Counted from the first letter of the stretch, positions 1 through 11,114 are shown. The stretch is DNA of 64,000 bases from Macrothele yani (GCA_039090855.1 CM077006.1:46075336-46139335), one strand, 5' to 3'. The notes: a model not told the origin generated them from the letters alone. Numbers and translations: made by a program.

Positions 1-420
1 ACTGCTGTGATCGATTTAGTTTCTACTTTTTACCACATATTAGTGTTAACAACTAGCCATTTCAACGCAATTCTCACACAAACGCTTTTGCATTCAACTA
101 TCAGATTTTTAAGGGATTTCATAACGGAAAGAGTCAATTCGATGAAAGTAATGAAAGAAAAAATACTATATGAAGTTCATGTTGTAGGTGACACCAGAAG
201 TCGAAAGGGAAATGATAGATGAAAGCAAAGAAACCGACAACGAAGAGGAATCGCAAGATATTCCTATGCTAAAATGATATGAAATGCAAGATGGCAGAGA
301 CTGGGTGAACTGGGACTCGATAATCATCAGTATACGCGGAGATTGTCAGAGCTGCCCAAAATAAAGAGAAATGAATCGCAGAAAGAAAGTAGGGTGATGA
401 TGACAAATAATCATAAAAAA
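1..420. other. Intron or intergenic DNA, nothing recognised
   Basis: No conserved frame, repeat family or RNA was recognised here. Short open frames look like chance. If the Met/Gln/Asn/Gly-rich gene begins upstream of the window this is intron. Confidence 0.4.
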
Positions 421-462
421 TCCTTACATACAGCGGATTTTAAATGCTTCTGTATGTAAGGA
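421..462. repeat. Short perfect inverted repeat
   Basis: A 13-bp arm at 421-433 is the exact reverse complement of 450-462, with a 16-nt loop. No T tract or gene context gives it a function; it is probably the centre of a small decayed foldback element. Confidence 0.6.
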
Positions 463-538
463 CCTTAATGTGGTGATGGCATGACTGGAGATACAAGAAT
501 ACTATGATATATCAAGTTGAAACATATGGAATAATTAA

Positions 539-690
539 TACGGACATAAATCAAGCTGTTCTTTCCATGTAACATAACCACAGAAATTTGAAATCGGGAG
601 ATGCAGGTTCGATTTCCGTTCTAGGATGATGAAATTTTCAAATTTTTGTGTTTATGTTACATAGAAAGAAATGCTTGATTTATGTCCGTA
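539..690. repeat. Foldback element with tRNA-like B-box core
   Basis: The ends (from 539 and up to 690) are inverted copies of each other, and the arms stay complementary inward with small gaps. The centre has a B-box-like stretch (GGTTCGATTTCC near 606) followed by a motif also found in the SINE at 12.86-13.25 kb. It is best read as a SINE-derived or MITE-like foldback unit. I infer no coding capacity. Confidence 0.55.
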
Positions 691-1088
691 AAAACGCTAT
701 GATGTTCAATTGCCTTGCCTTAAAAATGATCGTGGATAATGTTATCAGCCATGAATGTCTTTAAAACCAAGTGTATCCTAGTGTTTGTTGAATCCCCCGA
801 TATTGTGATCAGCAATTTATGCTGTCATCAGTGAACTCACCATTCTTCACTTTTTTAAATTTACTTTCGAGCTCACTTTGCAGTACCAGCCATTAAATTT
901 TTCTATCTCACCCTCCACGGATAAACCGCATTACCCTGGAAGCATCTACAACTTGGACGAAATTGGACGACCCTACCAGACCAAACACTGACATTCAAGA
1001 ACGCATCAAATTCTACGTGAAAAAAAAAACGCAACATGACAGTTACAGGTAAAAAGATGATGACTTTCGGAAGAAGCAAAGCACCGAT

Positions 1089-1175
1089 CCTTCCCAGGTA
1101 GCGCAGTAGCTTAAACGCTGGCTTCTGATCATTCGTCCGAAATGGGAACGGGTTTAAATCCCAGTGAGGCATGGG
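1089..1175 (+). repeat. tRNA-derived SINE family 1, head only
   Basis: This matches the 5' tRNA-like head of the commonest SINE here: a degenerate A box (GTAGCGCAGTAG) and a B box near 1151 (GGGTTTAAATCCC). The body and A-rich tail are missing, so it is truncated or overwritten by the LINE fragment that follows. Confidence 0.7.
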
Positions 1176-1189
1176 TGGATAGTATTAAC

Positions 1190-1545
1190 AATGAACACAG
1201 CAAAAACCAAATACATGAATACAGAAAACGATACAGAAAAGATTTTTATAGAAGGAAAAGAAATTGAAAAAGTAGACCAATACATCTATTTAGGTCAAGT
1301 AATCAGTTTTAAAGAAAGACAAGAAAGAGAAATCAATAGAAGAATTATCCAAGGTAATAGAACCTTTTGGTCACTAAAAGACAATTTAACCGGTAGTCTT
1401 CCATTGTGTTTAAAACGAAAAAACCTTCAATGCATGTATTATCCCCTTGTTTACATATGGAAGTGAAACATGGAGCATCACAGAGCGACAATGGAAACAA
1501 ATATGAGAAAGAAAATTAGAAAGAATGTTAGGAATATGTGACGTA
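1190..1545 (+). pseudogene. RTE-type LINE fragment, reverse transcriptase C-terminal part
   Basis: The translation around 1191-1466 (motifs EGKEIEKVDQYIYLGQVIS, INRRI, LPLCLKRK) lines up with the stretch after the reverse transcriptase core of the larger LINE at 22.2-25.3 kb. The frame breaks at 1464-1466 and similarity continues briefly (SETWSIT). It lacks the endonuclease and the catalytic core, so it is a dead remnant, probably 5'-truncated. Confidence 0.75.
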
Positions 1546-1737
1546 TATTCTCATTTAACTTTCATTTTTAGTTCCTTTTCCTATGTAAATTTGAGTTTGT
1601 TCTCTTTTGCACTTTCCAAACTTAACGTGATATCTTTTCTCTCACATGAATGAGGTTGGCAACACTTTTGAGGTCAGAGAGAGTGACGTATGAATGTGAT
1701 AAGAAGGTTAGATAAAAAGGACGATACAGCAGTTGCT

Positions 1738-1739
<2 letters not shown>

Positions 1740-1782
<43 letters not shown>
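1740..1782. repeat. (TG)n microsatellite
   Basis: About 21 uninterrupted TG dinucleotides. Confidence 0.95.
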
Positions 1783-1783
<1 letters not shown>

Positions 1784-2254
1784 ATATGTTCGATCGTTGT
1801 TAAGCTAAATTATACGACAGATAATTAAGGTATTATGTGTAAAGTGTAAAACTCGCAGTGCTATGTTGTGGATTTCATCAATCGTTGCTGTACCAATAAA
1901 AGGTTATCGTAAGTTTGGCTTCTGTATATGTTTCGTCTGGCCGTAATTTGAGCTATCCCGTGCAACTATTGCATCGTATTCTCATTTAGTTCAACATTTC
2001 CTTAGTCATTGCTTTAGACATAGCGTAACACCAATCTCGAATACGAAAAAGGGTTACGTTATAAATAACAAGAAGAAATAGAGTTAGAAATGAAATTATA
2101 AGAGAAAGAACAAGAATAATAGATATTATAAAAACAATAAACGAATCAAAGTGCATGTGGCTGAACATTGTGGACGGAGGCTAAGGATCGAGGAAGTTGG
2201 AAAAGACTGAGGGAGGACTATACCCTGCACTGGGTGTGTACAGGCTAAGAAGAA

Positions 2255-2402
2255 GAAGAAGAAAGAGAGGCATGGATGTTGTGTTTGTCTTATGGCGCTG
2301 GCTTTTCCCCTTCCCTGGAATCCGTGGCCCTAAATTAGGAAGAGGTTACTGCTTACAGCCTATCGAGTTGCTCACGGTGGTCGTTAAACCTTCAATGAAA
2401 AA
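2255..2402 (+). repeat. SINE family 1, 5'-truncated
   Basis: It contains the SINE body (GGCATGGATGTTGTGTTTG onward) and the terminal CGGTGGTCGTTAAACC block followed by A-rich sequence. The tRNA-like head is absent. Confidence 0.75.
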
Positions 2403-2445
2403 AGTCAAAGCACCAAGGTGATTTTTTATTTATTTTTTTATTTTT

Positions 2446-2656
2446 GATTGAAGGTTTAACGACAACTATGAGCAACTCAATGGTCTATAAGCATTCGCCC
2501 GTCCCTAATTTAGGGCCGCTGTTTCCAGGGAAGGGAGAGATCCAGGGCCGTAAGACAAACACAACATCCATGCTTCACCGGGATTCGTACCCGAACCCAT
2601 CACGGACGAATGGTCACAAGCCAGCGCTTAGACCACTGCGCTACCGGGGTGGAAAG
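2446..2656 (-). repeat. SINE family 1, near full length
   Basis: On the minus strand it has A-box-like and B-box-like blocks near 2640 and 2580, then the conserved body and a tail that appears as a T-rich run just before 2446. It lies in opposite orientation to its neighbour at 2255. Confidence 0.75.
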
Positions 2657-2751
2657 GTGTTTTGAAGGAACCAAGTATTTACGTGTTCAAGATAAGGCCA
2701 ATTCCAATGCATGACTCTGCATAGATTTTCACAGCAGATTTTTTAATTTTT

Positions 2752-2945
2752 TTTTCGGTTGAAGGTTTAAAGACCACCGTGAGGAACTCGATAGGCCATA
2801 AGCAGTAGCTCGTCACTAATTTTGGGCCATTGGTTCCCGGGAAGGGAGAGAGCCAATGCCGTAAGACAAACACAACATCCAGACCCTTCTCGGGACGAAT
2901 GGTCAGAAGCTGGAGCTTAGACATCTGCGCAACCGCAAGCTTTGC
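2752..2945 (-). repeat. SINE family 1, diverged copy
   Basis: The body and A-tail are recognisable on the minus strand (T tract at about 2745-2755). The head is damaged, with the B-box region partly deleted. Confidence 0.7.
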
Positions 2946-3234
2946 AATAGAATGGGATCGAGAGTAAGAATAACAAAAGTACAAAACTGCCTTAGTCTTT
3001 GATAACTGCACAGCTATCTATGACTAAGACTCTTTCTTTTGCTAGCTACCACTACGTCCATAATCCAACCTGTTAATAGGGGATTTGTCAAAACTCGCCT
3101 AAGCACGAAACGAAGAAATTATTTGGAACGACAAACGCCCTTCACCTCAAATGAAAGCCAGATGGGCTGAACATGATGGTGATGGAATTTTAAAAATATC
3201 GCTTGACTACAGGTGAAATCAAAACTTCTGTGCC

Positions 3235-3455
3235 ACCCGGTGGGCGATGGGCAGAGTCGTAGGTTTCTGGTTAGTCGTGCAAAATAGGCCCGGATTCGAG
3301 CTCCTAATAAGGCACGGGCGGTGCGTTTGTCTTACGGTGCTGGCACTTTCCCTTTCCTGGAACCATTGGTCATAAATTGGGAACGGACGACTGTTTTTAA
3401 CCCTTAGAATTGTTCATGGTGATTGTTAAACCTCGAAATAACAAAATAAAAAAAC
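3235..3455 (+). repeat. SINE family 1, old diverged copy
   Basis: The order of head, GGCACGGGCGG, GTTTGTCTTACGG, CTTTCCTGGAACC and TGGTGATTGTTAAACC matches family 1 with many substitutions. This is one of at least five copies or fragments within 2.4 kb. Confidence 0.65.
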
Positions 3456-3754
3456 TACTGTTGAAGTACAGCTCCGGTAAGAGGGGCAAGAATTTTATGA
3501 GGATAAAGAGAACAAGCTTGTAGCTGGAAAGTACCTACTTAAGAGGTGAGGTACATGTCAAAACGGCAAAACTGCCGGATAAGCCTTCGTCGATGAAGTC
3601 TAAACGGTAGAATATTCGCCTCCGTAGAAGGAAGATGTAAGTACGAATCCCATTGGTGGAAAATTTGGGGCTTTACTCTATATAGCATGCAATGATCAGC
3701 GCCTGTATGTATTTTGGGGATAGCACTGAAAAATAGTGTTTAAAGGGTTGAAGA

Positions 3755-3905
3755 AAAGCCTTTTTGCCGCTGGTGGGATTTGAATCACTCCTCTTCGCTC
3801 CGGAGCTAGTTGTTCTCCCTGCGAAACTATACAGACGAAGCTTTTCGCTCAAACTTTGCCATCTTGACATGTGCGTCACCTCTGAGGTAGGCACGTCATA
3901 TATAC
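3755..3905 (-). repeat. tRNA-derived SINE family 3
   Basis: On the minus strand it carries a tRNA-like region (CTCCGGAGC..GTTCTCCC..AAGCTT) and ends in the shared string GTCACCTCTGAGGTAGGCAC. Related copies lie at about 4175, 8942, 19815, 20946 and 60880. It differs from family 1 in both head and tail. Confidence 0.65.
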
Positions 3906-4174
3906 CCCCCCCCACCCCTCCCCTCCTTGAGAAAGGGACTGGACGGAATCGTAGGTTTCCGGGTCAGCCGGAAAACCATGCTTGAGGGAGCTCGCTGTAG
4001 AAGATGAAATTCTCATTAATTTTATAAAATGTGTGGAAGAAGTATGACACATGTTTCGAAGCATTAAAGAAGGCATTTTCATTAATTTTAGATGTTGTAT
4101 GGAAGAAACATAATACATCTCTTAAACCTCACTGCCAGGAGATTCACGTATGTTCGAAATATAGCAAAATAATC

Positions 4175-4290
4175 CCTTTTGGTGGTGATGGAATTTGAAG
4201 CTCGACTCCTCGCTCCGGAGCCAGTTGTTCTCCTAGTCAAGCTACACAGACGAAGCTTATGGCTGCAATTTTGACGTCTTGACATGTAAG
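4175..4290 (-). repeat. SINE family 3 fragment
   Basis: It shows the same tRNA-like block as the copy at 3755 (CGCTCCGGAGCCAGTTGTTC..AAGCTACACAGACGAAGCTT) and the CTTGACATGTAAGCCACA end. Confidence 0.65.
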
Positions 4291-4297
4291 CCACATA

Positions 4298-4336
4298 CGA
4301 TGTATAACATAAAGGGGCGTTTTATGTTATACATCG
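4298..4336. repeat. Short perfect inverted repeat
   Basis: Arms 4298-4313 and 4321-4336 are exact 16-bp reverse complements with a 7-nt loop. It lies between a SINE and a Tc1 terminus. Confidence 0.7.
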
Positions 4337-4423
4337 TTTTCAAATTATTATATACACTACATAGACGAAAGTATTTGGACACCTATGTCTAACGTAAACA
4401 AGAGCATCTGTTAGCCGAAATCA

Positions 4424-5470
4424 GTGCATAGCCGGCACCTTTTTAGCCGTTATGACTTCAGCGATCCTTCTAAGTGTTATTTCCACGAGGTGCCGGTAGG
4501 ACTGTACCGGAATTTTCCTCCACTCTTCCTGCAAAGCTTCTGCCAGAGATGTCGTGGAGGAAGACCTTACCTGCAGAGATTCCATTCGCCTTTTCAAAGC
4601 TCATCCCACACATCTTCTGTTGGAATTCGACTGGGACTTTGGGCCAGCCAATCCGACGTTGCCGTCCTGCTCCTCCAATCAGGCCTGGACAGACTTTGCA
4701 ATGTGGCAAGGCACGTGACCTTTCTGAAACAGGATGTAATCTGTGCCGAAGTACTGCCACAGCATAGGTCGTGAGGAATTGTTCAGAATGTCTTTGTACC
4801 TGATGGCGGTCAGGCTGGAGGACACCACAACCAAAGGAACGTGTCATTCCCAGCAGAAACAACAGCAGTACAGATTTTCCTTCAGACTTGACTGTACAGA
4901 CAATGTAGTCAGCCCCACAGCATTCCCCTGGAAGTGCCACACCCAAAAATACGTCCTTCGTAACGAATGAGTGTGTGCCATGATTCTTCAATCCACACGA
5001 CCCTCTTCCATTTTTCTGTTGTCTACGAACGGCGAGAGTGGCAACATCGCAGTCGTCGTCTGATATTGTTTGAACTGATGCAGGGCTTGAGAGTAGCTCA
5101 CTTAGCTTGGTAACCGTGGATATGGAGTTCACTGGGGACTATTCTGGTGCAAATAGCTGCTCCAATGGCTAGTGTGAAGCCTCTGGCCAGGTCTATGGCA
5201 GAGGACGTGCGTACGTTCTTCACATTCCGCAGTAAGCTTCATTTGGCATGATCACTCAGTCTGTGCGGTCTCCTAGAGGATAATTCACTATAGTTGCGCC
5301 ATCTGCTTTCCATCGACGACGATTATCAGCGACAGCGGATTTGGGGAATATCAGAAGAGCGGCAAAACTACGTTCCGATTGTTTACTCAGGCGGCATCTA
5401 ACAACCATGCCTCTTTCAAAGTCCGTCAGTTCAGTTCCGAGCGGCATAACAGCTTCCAATGTAGTCTGAA
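4424..5470 (-). pseudogene. Tc1 transposase remnant
   Basis: Minus-strand translation gives a DNA-binding start (ELTDFERGMVVGCRLS near 5440) and a C-terminus (EALQEEWRKIPVQSYRHLVE near 4470-4540), in different frames. The catalytic centre is scrambled by frameshifts. The 220-codon frame at 4470-5132 is only partly transposase and mixes frames. The element cannot encode an active enzyme. Confidence 0.75.
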
Positions 5471-5830
5471 AATTGCTTGCTCAAGTGGCATCCAACCACC
5501 ATGCTTCTTTCAAAGTCCATCAGTTTATCCGAGCGGCATAATCTCTTCCAATGCAGTCTGGCAATTTTTTTACTCAGGTGACATCCAACCACCATGCCTC
5601 TTTCAAAGTCCATCAGTTTAGCTAAGAGCGGCATAACCGCTTCTAATGCAGTCTGGCAATTTGTTAATCAGGTAACATCCAACCACCATGCCTGTTTCAA
5701 AGTCCGTCAGTTCAGCTCTGAGTGGCATAATCGCTTCGATTGCATGTGACAATTGCTTACTCATACGGCAACCAACAACCATGCCTCTTTCATGGAAGCA
5801 TAATCGCTTCCAACGCAGTCTGACAGGTGT
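5413..5830 (-). repeat. 93-94 bp tandem array inside the Tc1 gene
   Basis: The anchor CTTTCAAAG (or close variant) falls at about 5413, 5507, 5600, 5694 and 5787, giving periods of 93-94 bp, or 31 codons. Each unit encodes a diverged version of the N-terminal helix-turn-helix start (TDFERGMVVGC) on the minus strand. Confidence 0.85.
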
Positions 5831-6049
5831 GCCAAAGCTCCTTTTTATTTGCACACGCCGAGGTGTCCGAATACTTTTGCCTGCGTAGTGTATATTGGTA
5901 CGAAATACAAAACTTGGAACTTGAACTCTTCGACCAACTTTTTTACGTTTTCCGGAAAACTTGATGATGAACTTCTTTGCAATATTTAGTGAAGCTTATA
6001 GTTTTAAACATGTTTCTCAAAATATGTCTTCGTTTCATTATAATTGTAG

Positions 6050-6112
6050 GTGGAGGAAATGGTGGTGGTGGTGGTACCATGATGCCTGGACAGATGGGAC
6101 AAAACACGCCAA
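6050..6112 (+). CDS. Exon of a Met/Gln/Asn/Gly-rich phase-1 modular gene
   Basis: The exon is 63 nt, bounded by acceptor ATTGTAG before 6050 and donor GTAAGT at 6113. It begins and ends in phase 1. It encodes GGGNGGGGGTMMPGQMGQNTP, a Gly run then Met/Gln-rich sequence. I do not recognise the family. The GGTGGAGGAAA start is repeated by the exon at 50149, which supports relatedness of modules. The upstream exon is not visible. It could be an extracellular matrix-like, silk-like or prion-like low-complexity protein, but no evidence chooses among these. Confidence 0.6.
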
Positions 6113-6345
6113 GTAAGTGTTAAGTATTCGTTGAAAACTTTCAAGAAAATAAACTCTGATTTGCTCGCGTTTTAATCGGCAGATAGGCTGAAATAGTTCC
6201 CCTTTACTTTTTACAATTTTAAAAGATAAAAAAACTGATAATGATATATTTTGTTTTACTAGCTGCAGTGGTGGATTTAGAGTTATACAGGCCCTGCGCA
6301 CTGCGTCAATTTTGCCCCTCCCCCCTCATTTTGCCGGGCATCCTT

Positions 6346-7697
6346 AAATGCAACACCAAGAAGGAAGCATCCGATTGGCCCACGAGAGGACATGCAAACT
6401 ATTAGCATTACAGGGCATATGCAAATCATGTGCGCCCGGCACGCCACCGAGAAGCACGATAAGAAGGGTGCACAGAAGGTGGGGGTGGAAGTGTGTTGTG
6501 CTGCCGGACCTGTGCGTGGGAAGCTTCCTGATGCCTCGTCGCAGAATACGGCAGTCATTCCAGCACGTTTCGGAGTTCGACAGAAAACGAATAGTGGCTT
6601 ATCGCGATAGCGGTTTATCGTACCGAGACATTAGCGCCCGTGTGGGACGACATCCAGCCACAGTGCGGTGAGTATGGATTCGGTGGGTGCAGAAGGGACG
6701 GACAGACCGACGTGAGTGATTGCCGCAGCCGCGGCACACCACCGAACGAGAGGACCGGCATGTTCTGCATTGACGGCTCTAAACGCCACATCTCGAACGT
6801 TAGCGCAGGAATTAGGGTGTATTGCGCAACGACCTGTGTCAGCACTACCCGTTCGACGTCATCTGCAGGAGCGGGGACTTGTCGCACTGCGCCCATTGCT
6901 TTGATTACAATTGATGTTACATCACCGGCGAGTGCGGCGGCAGTAGGCCGTTGAACGCCGCACCTGGACTATGGAATGGCACGACTTTGTCTTCTCCCAA
7001 GAATTCCGCTTCTGCCTGCAACACCACGATGGTCGGATCCGCGTTTGTCGGCTCCGCGGCGAGAGATTGTATGACGCCTGCATTATGCATCGCCATACCG
7101 GTCCGTCGCCTGGCTTTATGGTTTAGGGCGCAATTGGATATTACACCCGCACCCCTGTGGTACGCATCGCTGGCACATTCAACAGCCACCGCTACATCTC
7201 CGACGTTTTGGAGCCTGTAGTCTTCCCTTACCTGCAGGACCTGCCAGCGGCCATGTTTCAACAGGACAATGCGCGCCCGCACGTGGCACGCATCGTGCAA
7301 CAATTCTTCACGGCCCACCAGGTGTCACTGCTGCCGTGGCCAGCCTGTTCACTCGATATGTTGCCAATCGAACACGTCTGGTCGCTGATCGGCAACCAAG
7401 TGACCCGGCAAGTATCACCTGCGGCTACGCCTGATGAACTGTGGCAGCGTGTGGAAGCAGCCTGGACCGACATACCCCAAGCCCATATCCAAAGCCTCTT
7501 TCGTTCGATGCCGCGGCGTGTAGGCCGTTATTGCCAGCATGAGGGCCACACGAACTATTGATGTCTGCATGTTCCGCAAGTCGCACGGGCCTGTAAGCTC
7601 AATCGTTTCATCTTTGTATCTGTTGCTATGTGTCCAGTAAATCTGGCTTTGCTATCTCGTGTCCTTCTTGGTGTTGCATTTTGGGTGGCCAGCAGTG
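6346..7697 (+). mobile_element. Tc1-like DNA transposon
   Basis: Subterminal inverted repeats (ATGCAACACCAAGAAGGA from 6348; its complement near 7661-7678) bracket a plus-strand transposase relic. The right end runs to GGCCAGCAGTG|TA at 7697. The matching outer part on the left is degenerate. Confidence 0.8.
6531..7561 (+). pseudogene. Tc1 transposase pseudogene
   Basis: It starts at MPRRRIRQSF with the helix-turn-helix region EFDRKRIVAYRDSGLSYRDIS, then shifts frame near 6670. The last part is open (7157-7561) and carries the second catalytic aspartate in QQDNARPH and the glutamate region PIEHVWSLIG, ending GRYCQHEGHTNY. The first catalytic aspartate block is frameshifted. Confidence 0.8.
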
Positions 7698-7833
7698 TAT
7701 AACCTGTGCATTTTAACTTTCCCCCTCTAATGCATAAAAAAGCATTGTAATCAATCGCAGAAACAAACTGACTTCCAGATTTCAACAGAAATATTCATTC
7801 CTCCCCCGAACAAAATTTGACTATTTTCATGAT

Positions 7834-7835
<2 letters not shown>

Positions 7836-7899
<64 letters not shown>

Positions 7900-7969
7900 A
7901 CTGTCTCTGTCTCTCTGTCTCCCTCTCCTTCTGTCTCTCAGTCTCTGTCTCTCTGTATCTGTCACTCTG

Positions 7970-8024
<55 letters not shown>
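7836..8024. repeat. (CT)n microsatellite, partly interrupted
   Basis: There are pure CT tracts at each side and CTGT/CCT interruptions in the middle. Open frames across it on either strand (Ser/Leu or Arg/Glu runs) come from the repeat and are not genes. Confidence 0.95.
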
Positions 8025-8027
<3 letters not shown>

Positions 8028-8941
8028 GTTTCTTGCCGCCATAACTCAAAAACTATTATAGCTGTCAAGACGAAATTTAATGCTGAGGGCTTTTGTGATA
8101 CCCTGATGGGGTGAAAATGGCTGAAGTTAAAAGTGGAAAGCCTTTTGTTGAAGAAGAAAAGTCAGAACTTTTATAAAGATGATTACTGCACCACAGTACT
8201 TTAACATATTACGTAAGGTTAGTTTATGTTACTGCTTTAATTGACATTTATGTTACACGCGGTATGGGATCTGCTGTCGCATATCGTCAGCTTCCACCCC
8301 ACTGACACTTACTTCCCTTACAGATAGTCCGAACATAGATGAAATCTATTCCTGTGCCTCGTAAAAAATCTTTTCCAAAGCCATTTTACTCGTACGATAA
8401 GTCTTGAGATTGCCCTTTGAATTAAACTTAATGGGGGGAAAAGAAATTTTAAGGAAAAGATGGAGACGGATTCATATAAAACATCGAAACAAAGAGAAAT
8501 ATTTTTATTACACTCTACGAAAATTGGCCGGAAATAACACCCCAATTTCTAAGCTCAGTTGTAGTGCAGCATTAAGTGATATTACTTTCGAAACGTTATA
8601 TAGTGAGCCTGCATTTAAGATAGTAAATTCATACTTGTAGATGACGTACTTTGATTTCGGGGGGAATTATGCCCCCCACATCTCCTCAAACCAGAAACGA
8701 AAATTTATCCCTCACTCTATGACTTTTCCTCTATGATTTTGCTTCTAAAAAAGAAGCAAAATTAAAAAAAATTATAAATGATTATTGTTGAGGCCCCCAG
8801 CTCCGCCCACCCCCGGGGGCTTCTTTGGCTTCCCTGTAAATCCGCCCCTGACTGACTGCGTGCTCAGTGCTGCCAAAACTACCTGACACAGGTGGTATTG
8901 CGGGAAAATTTTACTCAAGAAATTCGTGAAAATACATCGCT

Positions 8942-9075
8942 TTTTTTGCCGGTGGTGGGAATCGAAGCCACATCTTTCACACTCCGGAGCGGATGCTTTC
9001 CCGATTAAGCTACGCCGTCAAGGTCTTATGGCTGTTGCTTGCCGTCTTGCGTCACCTCTGAGGTAGGCACATCAC
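8942..9075 (-). repeat. SINE family 3
   Basis: On the minus strand it has the tRNA-like block with CTCCGGAGC, GATTAAGCTACGCC and the conserved end GCGTCACCTCTGAGGTAGGC. A B-box-like GGGAATCGAAGCC lies near 8957. Confidence 0.65.
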
Positions 9076-9479
9076 AAGTTGTGTCGGGTAAGTACTTTTT
9101 TTCTCCGTGGTTAAGAAAAAAACACTTACATTTCTATGAAAATAAAAAATGTATATATTTGATCACTAAAAGTTACTCTTTTCTTAAACTAGAAAAACAA
9201 GTGTTCGACAAAAATTCAGCGAGAAAACTCATTCGTCAGAATTTCGGCACACATTTAATCAACTAATTGGTATGCGCATTAAACTGCTGACATGTTCTAT
9301 ATTTTCTAGTTACTTTGTAAAATAATGTTTAGTGAAAGAATCTTTTAGTTTCATGGATTTTAATTTTTCACAAGTTCATCTTGACAATTTCAGTTCTGGA
9401 GATTACTTGGATAAGTGTGTATTTCAGACCACACATTTCTGCAGTTAATTTTTTATCTTGATTGTAGTGAAGACATACA

Positions 9480-9827
9480 GCGCAGAATTTCTTTAAGCGT
9501 GTGGTTTAGGAATTTTAGTATAGCTACAGAGGTTTATAAAATCTTCACTAAGGTTATGTCACATTGCTTGAAGACAACGTCGGACGTGACTCAAATATGT
9601 GAGGGTAACAATCAGGAGTGATTACAGAATTATAGATCATATCCATGCCCTAAGAGAATTAATTGAAAGAACAGGGGAATACGAATGATATAGTATTCAG
9701 GGGAATACGAATGCTATAGACTTTTATTGATTACGAAAAGGTCTTCGATTCCGTGAAATCATCAGCAGTTAATGTCTTTGAAATCCTGAGGAATGAAGAT
9801 GCATACATTAGTATTATTAATAACATA
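9480..9827 (+). pseudogene. RTE-type LINE fragment, reverse transcriptase
   Basis: Broken frames match the large LINE at 22.2 kb: VYKIFTKVMSHCLKTTSD, ELIER, DYEKVFDSVKSSAV and ISIINNIH. It stops exactly at the left end of the Tc1 at 9828, so the Tc1 appears to have inserted into it, although no continuation is visible on the far side. Confidence 0.75.
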
Positions 9828-11034
9828 CACTGTATTGATAAAAGTCACCGGACAGCTCTTCAAAAGCAAATGAACGGATCCGCTGCTTTGTTAACATGGG
9901 CGGTACAGCTCCAAACGGTATAAAAATAAGCCTTACCGCGATCATATCGCACTGTGAGGTTGAGTGAAAATGTCGCGGCGGGAGAGAACTGACTTTGGGA
10001 AAGGAAAGATTGTTGGGTGTCATATTAGTGGGTTGTCCATAAGAGAAACCGAGAGGCGTTTAAACTTACCCAAGCCAACTATTTTGGATGTACTGAATAA
10101 GTGGAAGGCGTGCCTGAAGCAGCAAAACGTACCGGCAGACCAAAGAAAATCAGTGATAGAGGACGTCGAATCCTCAGGAGAGTTGTTACAGCTAATAGAC
10201 GGAATACTGCACAAGACCTCAGTGTACAAGTGAGTAAAAATGCTGGGACCTCATTATGTACGCGTACCATTTGCAGATAACTTCATTCCGTGGGTTACCG
10301 TGGTCGTGCGGCTGCTCATAAGCCTTTCATCTCCACTCGGCATGCGACTTGTCGTTTAGCATGGTGTAAAGAGCATTTATCGTGGACCGTAGATCAATGG
10401 AAACGGGTCCTATGGACTGATGAATCCAGATACACGATCCATCAGTCTGATGGCCGTGTGTGGGTATGGCGGCAGCCGGGGGAACGCTATTTACCACAGT
10501 GTACTGTTCCTACGGTCAAGTTTGGAGCTGGCAGTGTACTCGTGTGGGGGTGTTTTTCGTGGTATGGTTCCGGCCCATTGATTATCGTGGATAAACCTGT
10601 TAACCAGCATGTCTACCTCGATATTCTGGACAATTATGCCCTACAAATCCTGTCGCAATACTATGGAACCAAGTCCTGTTGGTACCAGGAGGATAATGCA
10701 CCGAGCCATAAAGCAAGGACTGATACGGCGTTGTTTGACGATAATTCCCTATCGTGTGGATTGGCCAGCACAAAGCCCTGATCTTAATCCCATAGACCAC
10801 CGCATAAGAAGTTTGGAACCAAGGCCTACTGCTAAGCAACAGTTAGCGGCAGCATTATGTACTGAATGGAAGCGCATGCCTATCGCTGTTTTCCAAAACC
10901 TTGTCGAAAGCATGTCTCGAATCGTCAGTGCATGCATTAAAGCTAAAGGTGGACCGACACCGTACTAGGGTATGCCAATAACTGCTGTGTTGTGTTTCTC
11001 TTCTAGGTTTCCGGTGACTTTTGTCACTATAGTG
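9828..11034 (+). mobile_element. Tc1-like DNA transposon, family E copy 1
   Basis: Terminal inverted repeats CACTGTATTGATAAAAGTC.. and its complement end at 11034, flanked by TA on both sides. A second copy of the same family lies at 28448-29921 in the same orientation. Confidence 0.9.
9970..10968 (+). pseudogene. Tc1 transposase pseudogene, family E
   Basis: The start MSRRERTDFGKGKIVGCHISG is followed by the helix-turn-helix region. A frameshift leads to RGRAAAHKPF.. with the first catalytic Asp in WTDESRYTIHQ, the VWGCFSWYG strand and the second Asp in YQEDNAPSH. A further frame change follows before SPDLNPID; the expected Glu reads as Asp (PIDH) in this copy. It ends AKGGPTPY. At least two frameshifts make it inactive. 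Confidence 0.85.
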
Positions 11035-11052
11035 TATATATATCCAGGATGA

Positions 11053-11114
<62 letters not shown>
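11053..11114. repeat. (CA)n-(TA)n microsatellite
   Basis: About 48 bp of CA repeat is followed by 14 bp of TA. It sits between two Tc1 elements. Confidence 0.95.

Larger units (their letters stand above)
4355..5890 (-). mobile_element. Tc1-like DNA transposon with amplified 5' coding segment
   Basis: Terminal inverted repeats of about 30 bp begin CACTACATAGACGAAAG and end with the reverse complement at 5890. Both ends are flanked by TA (4353-4354 and 5891-5892), the target duplication of the Tc1/mariner superfamily. Transposase reads on the minus strand and is broken. Five tandem copies of the N-terminal coding block at 5413-5830 add length. Confidence 0.85.
6266..8850. mobile_element. Probable hAT-type DNA element relic with nested insertions
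   Basis: The left end CAGTGGTGGATTTA (6266) and the right end TAAATCCGCCCCTG (8837-8850) form an imperfect terminal inverted repeat of the CAGNGGCGGATTTA type common in hAT elements. The flanking 8-mers are ACTAGCTG and ACTGACTG (6 of 8 match), as expected for an aged 8-bp duplication. Inside lie a Tc1 copy and a CT tract. A frame near 8404-8640 is unrecognised. Confidence 0.5.

Noticed and set aside
4470..5132. 220-codon minus-strand frame as a host gene
   Set aside because: It lies inside a Tc1 between inverted repeats and overlaps the out-of-frame transposase C-terminus.
7817..8068. Arg/Glu-rich or Ser/Leu-rich frames
   Set aside because: Produced by the CT microsatellite; they read in all frames.
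9394..9414. 21-nt phase-1 microexon (VLEITWI)
   Set aside because: Splice borders are possible but the peptide is unlike the other modules, and it sits just before LINE debris.
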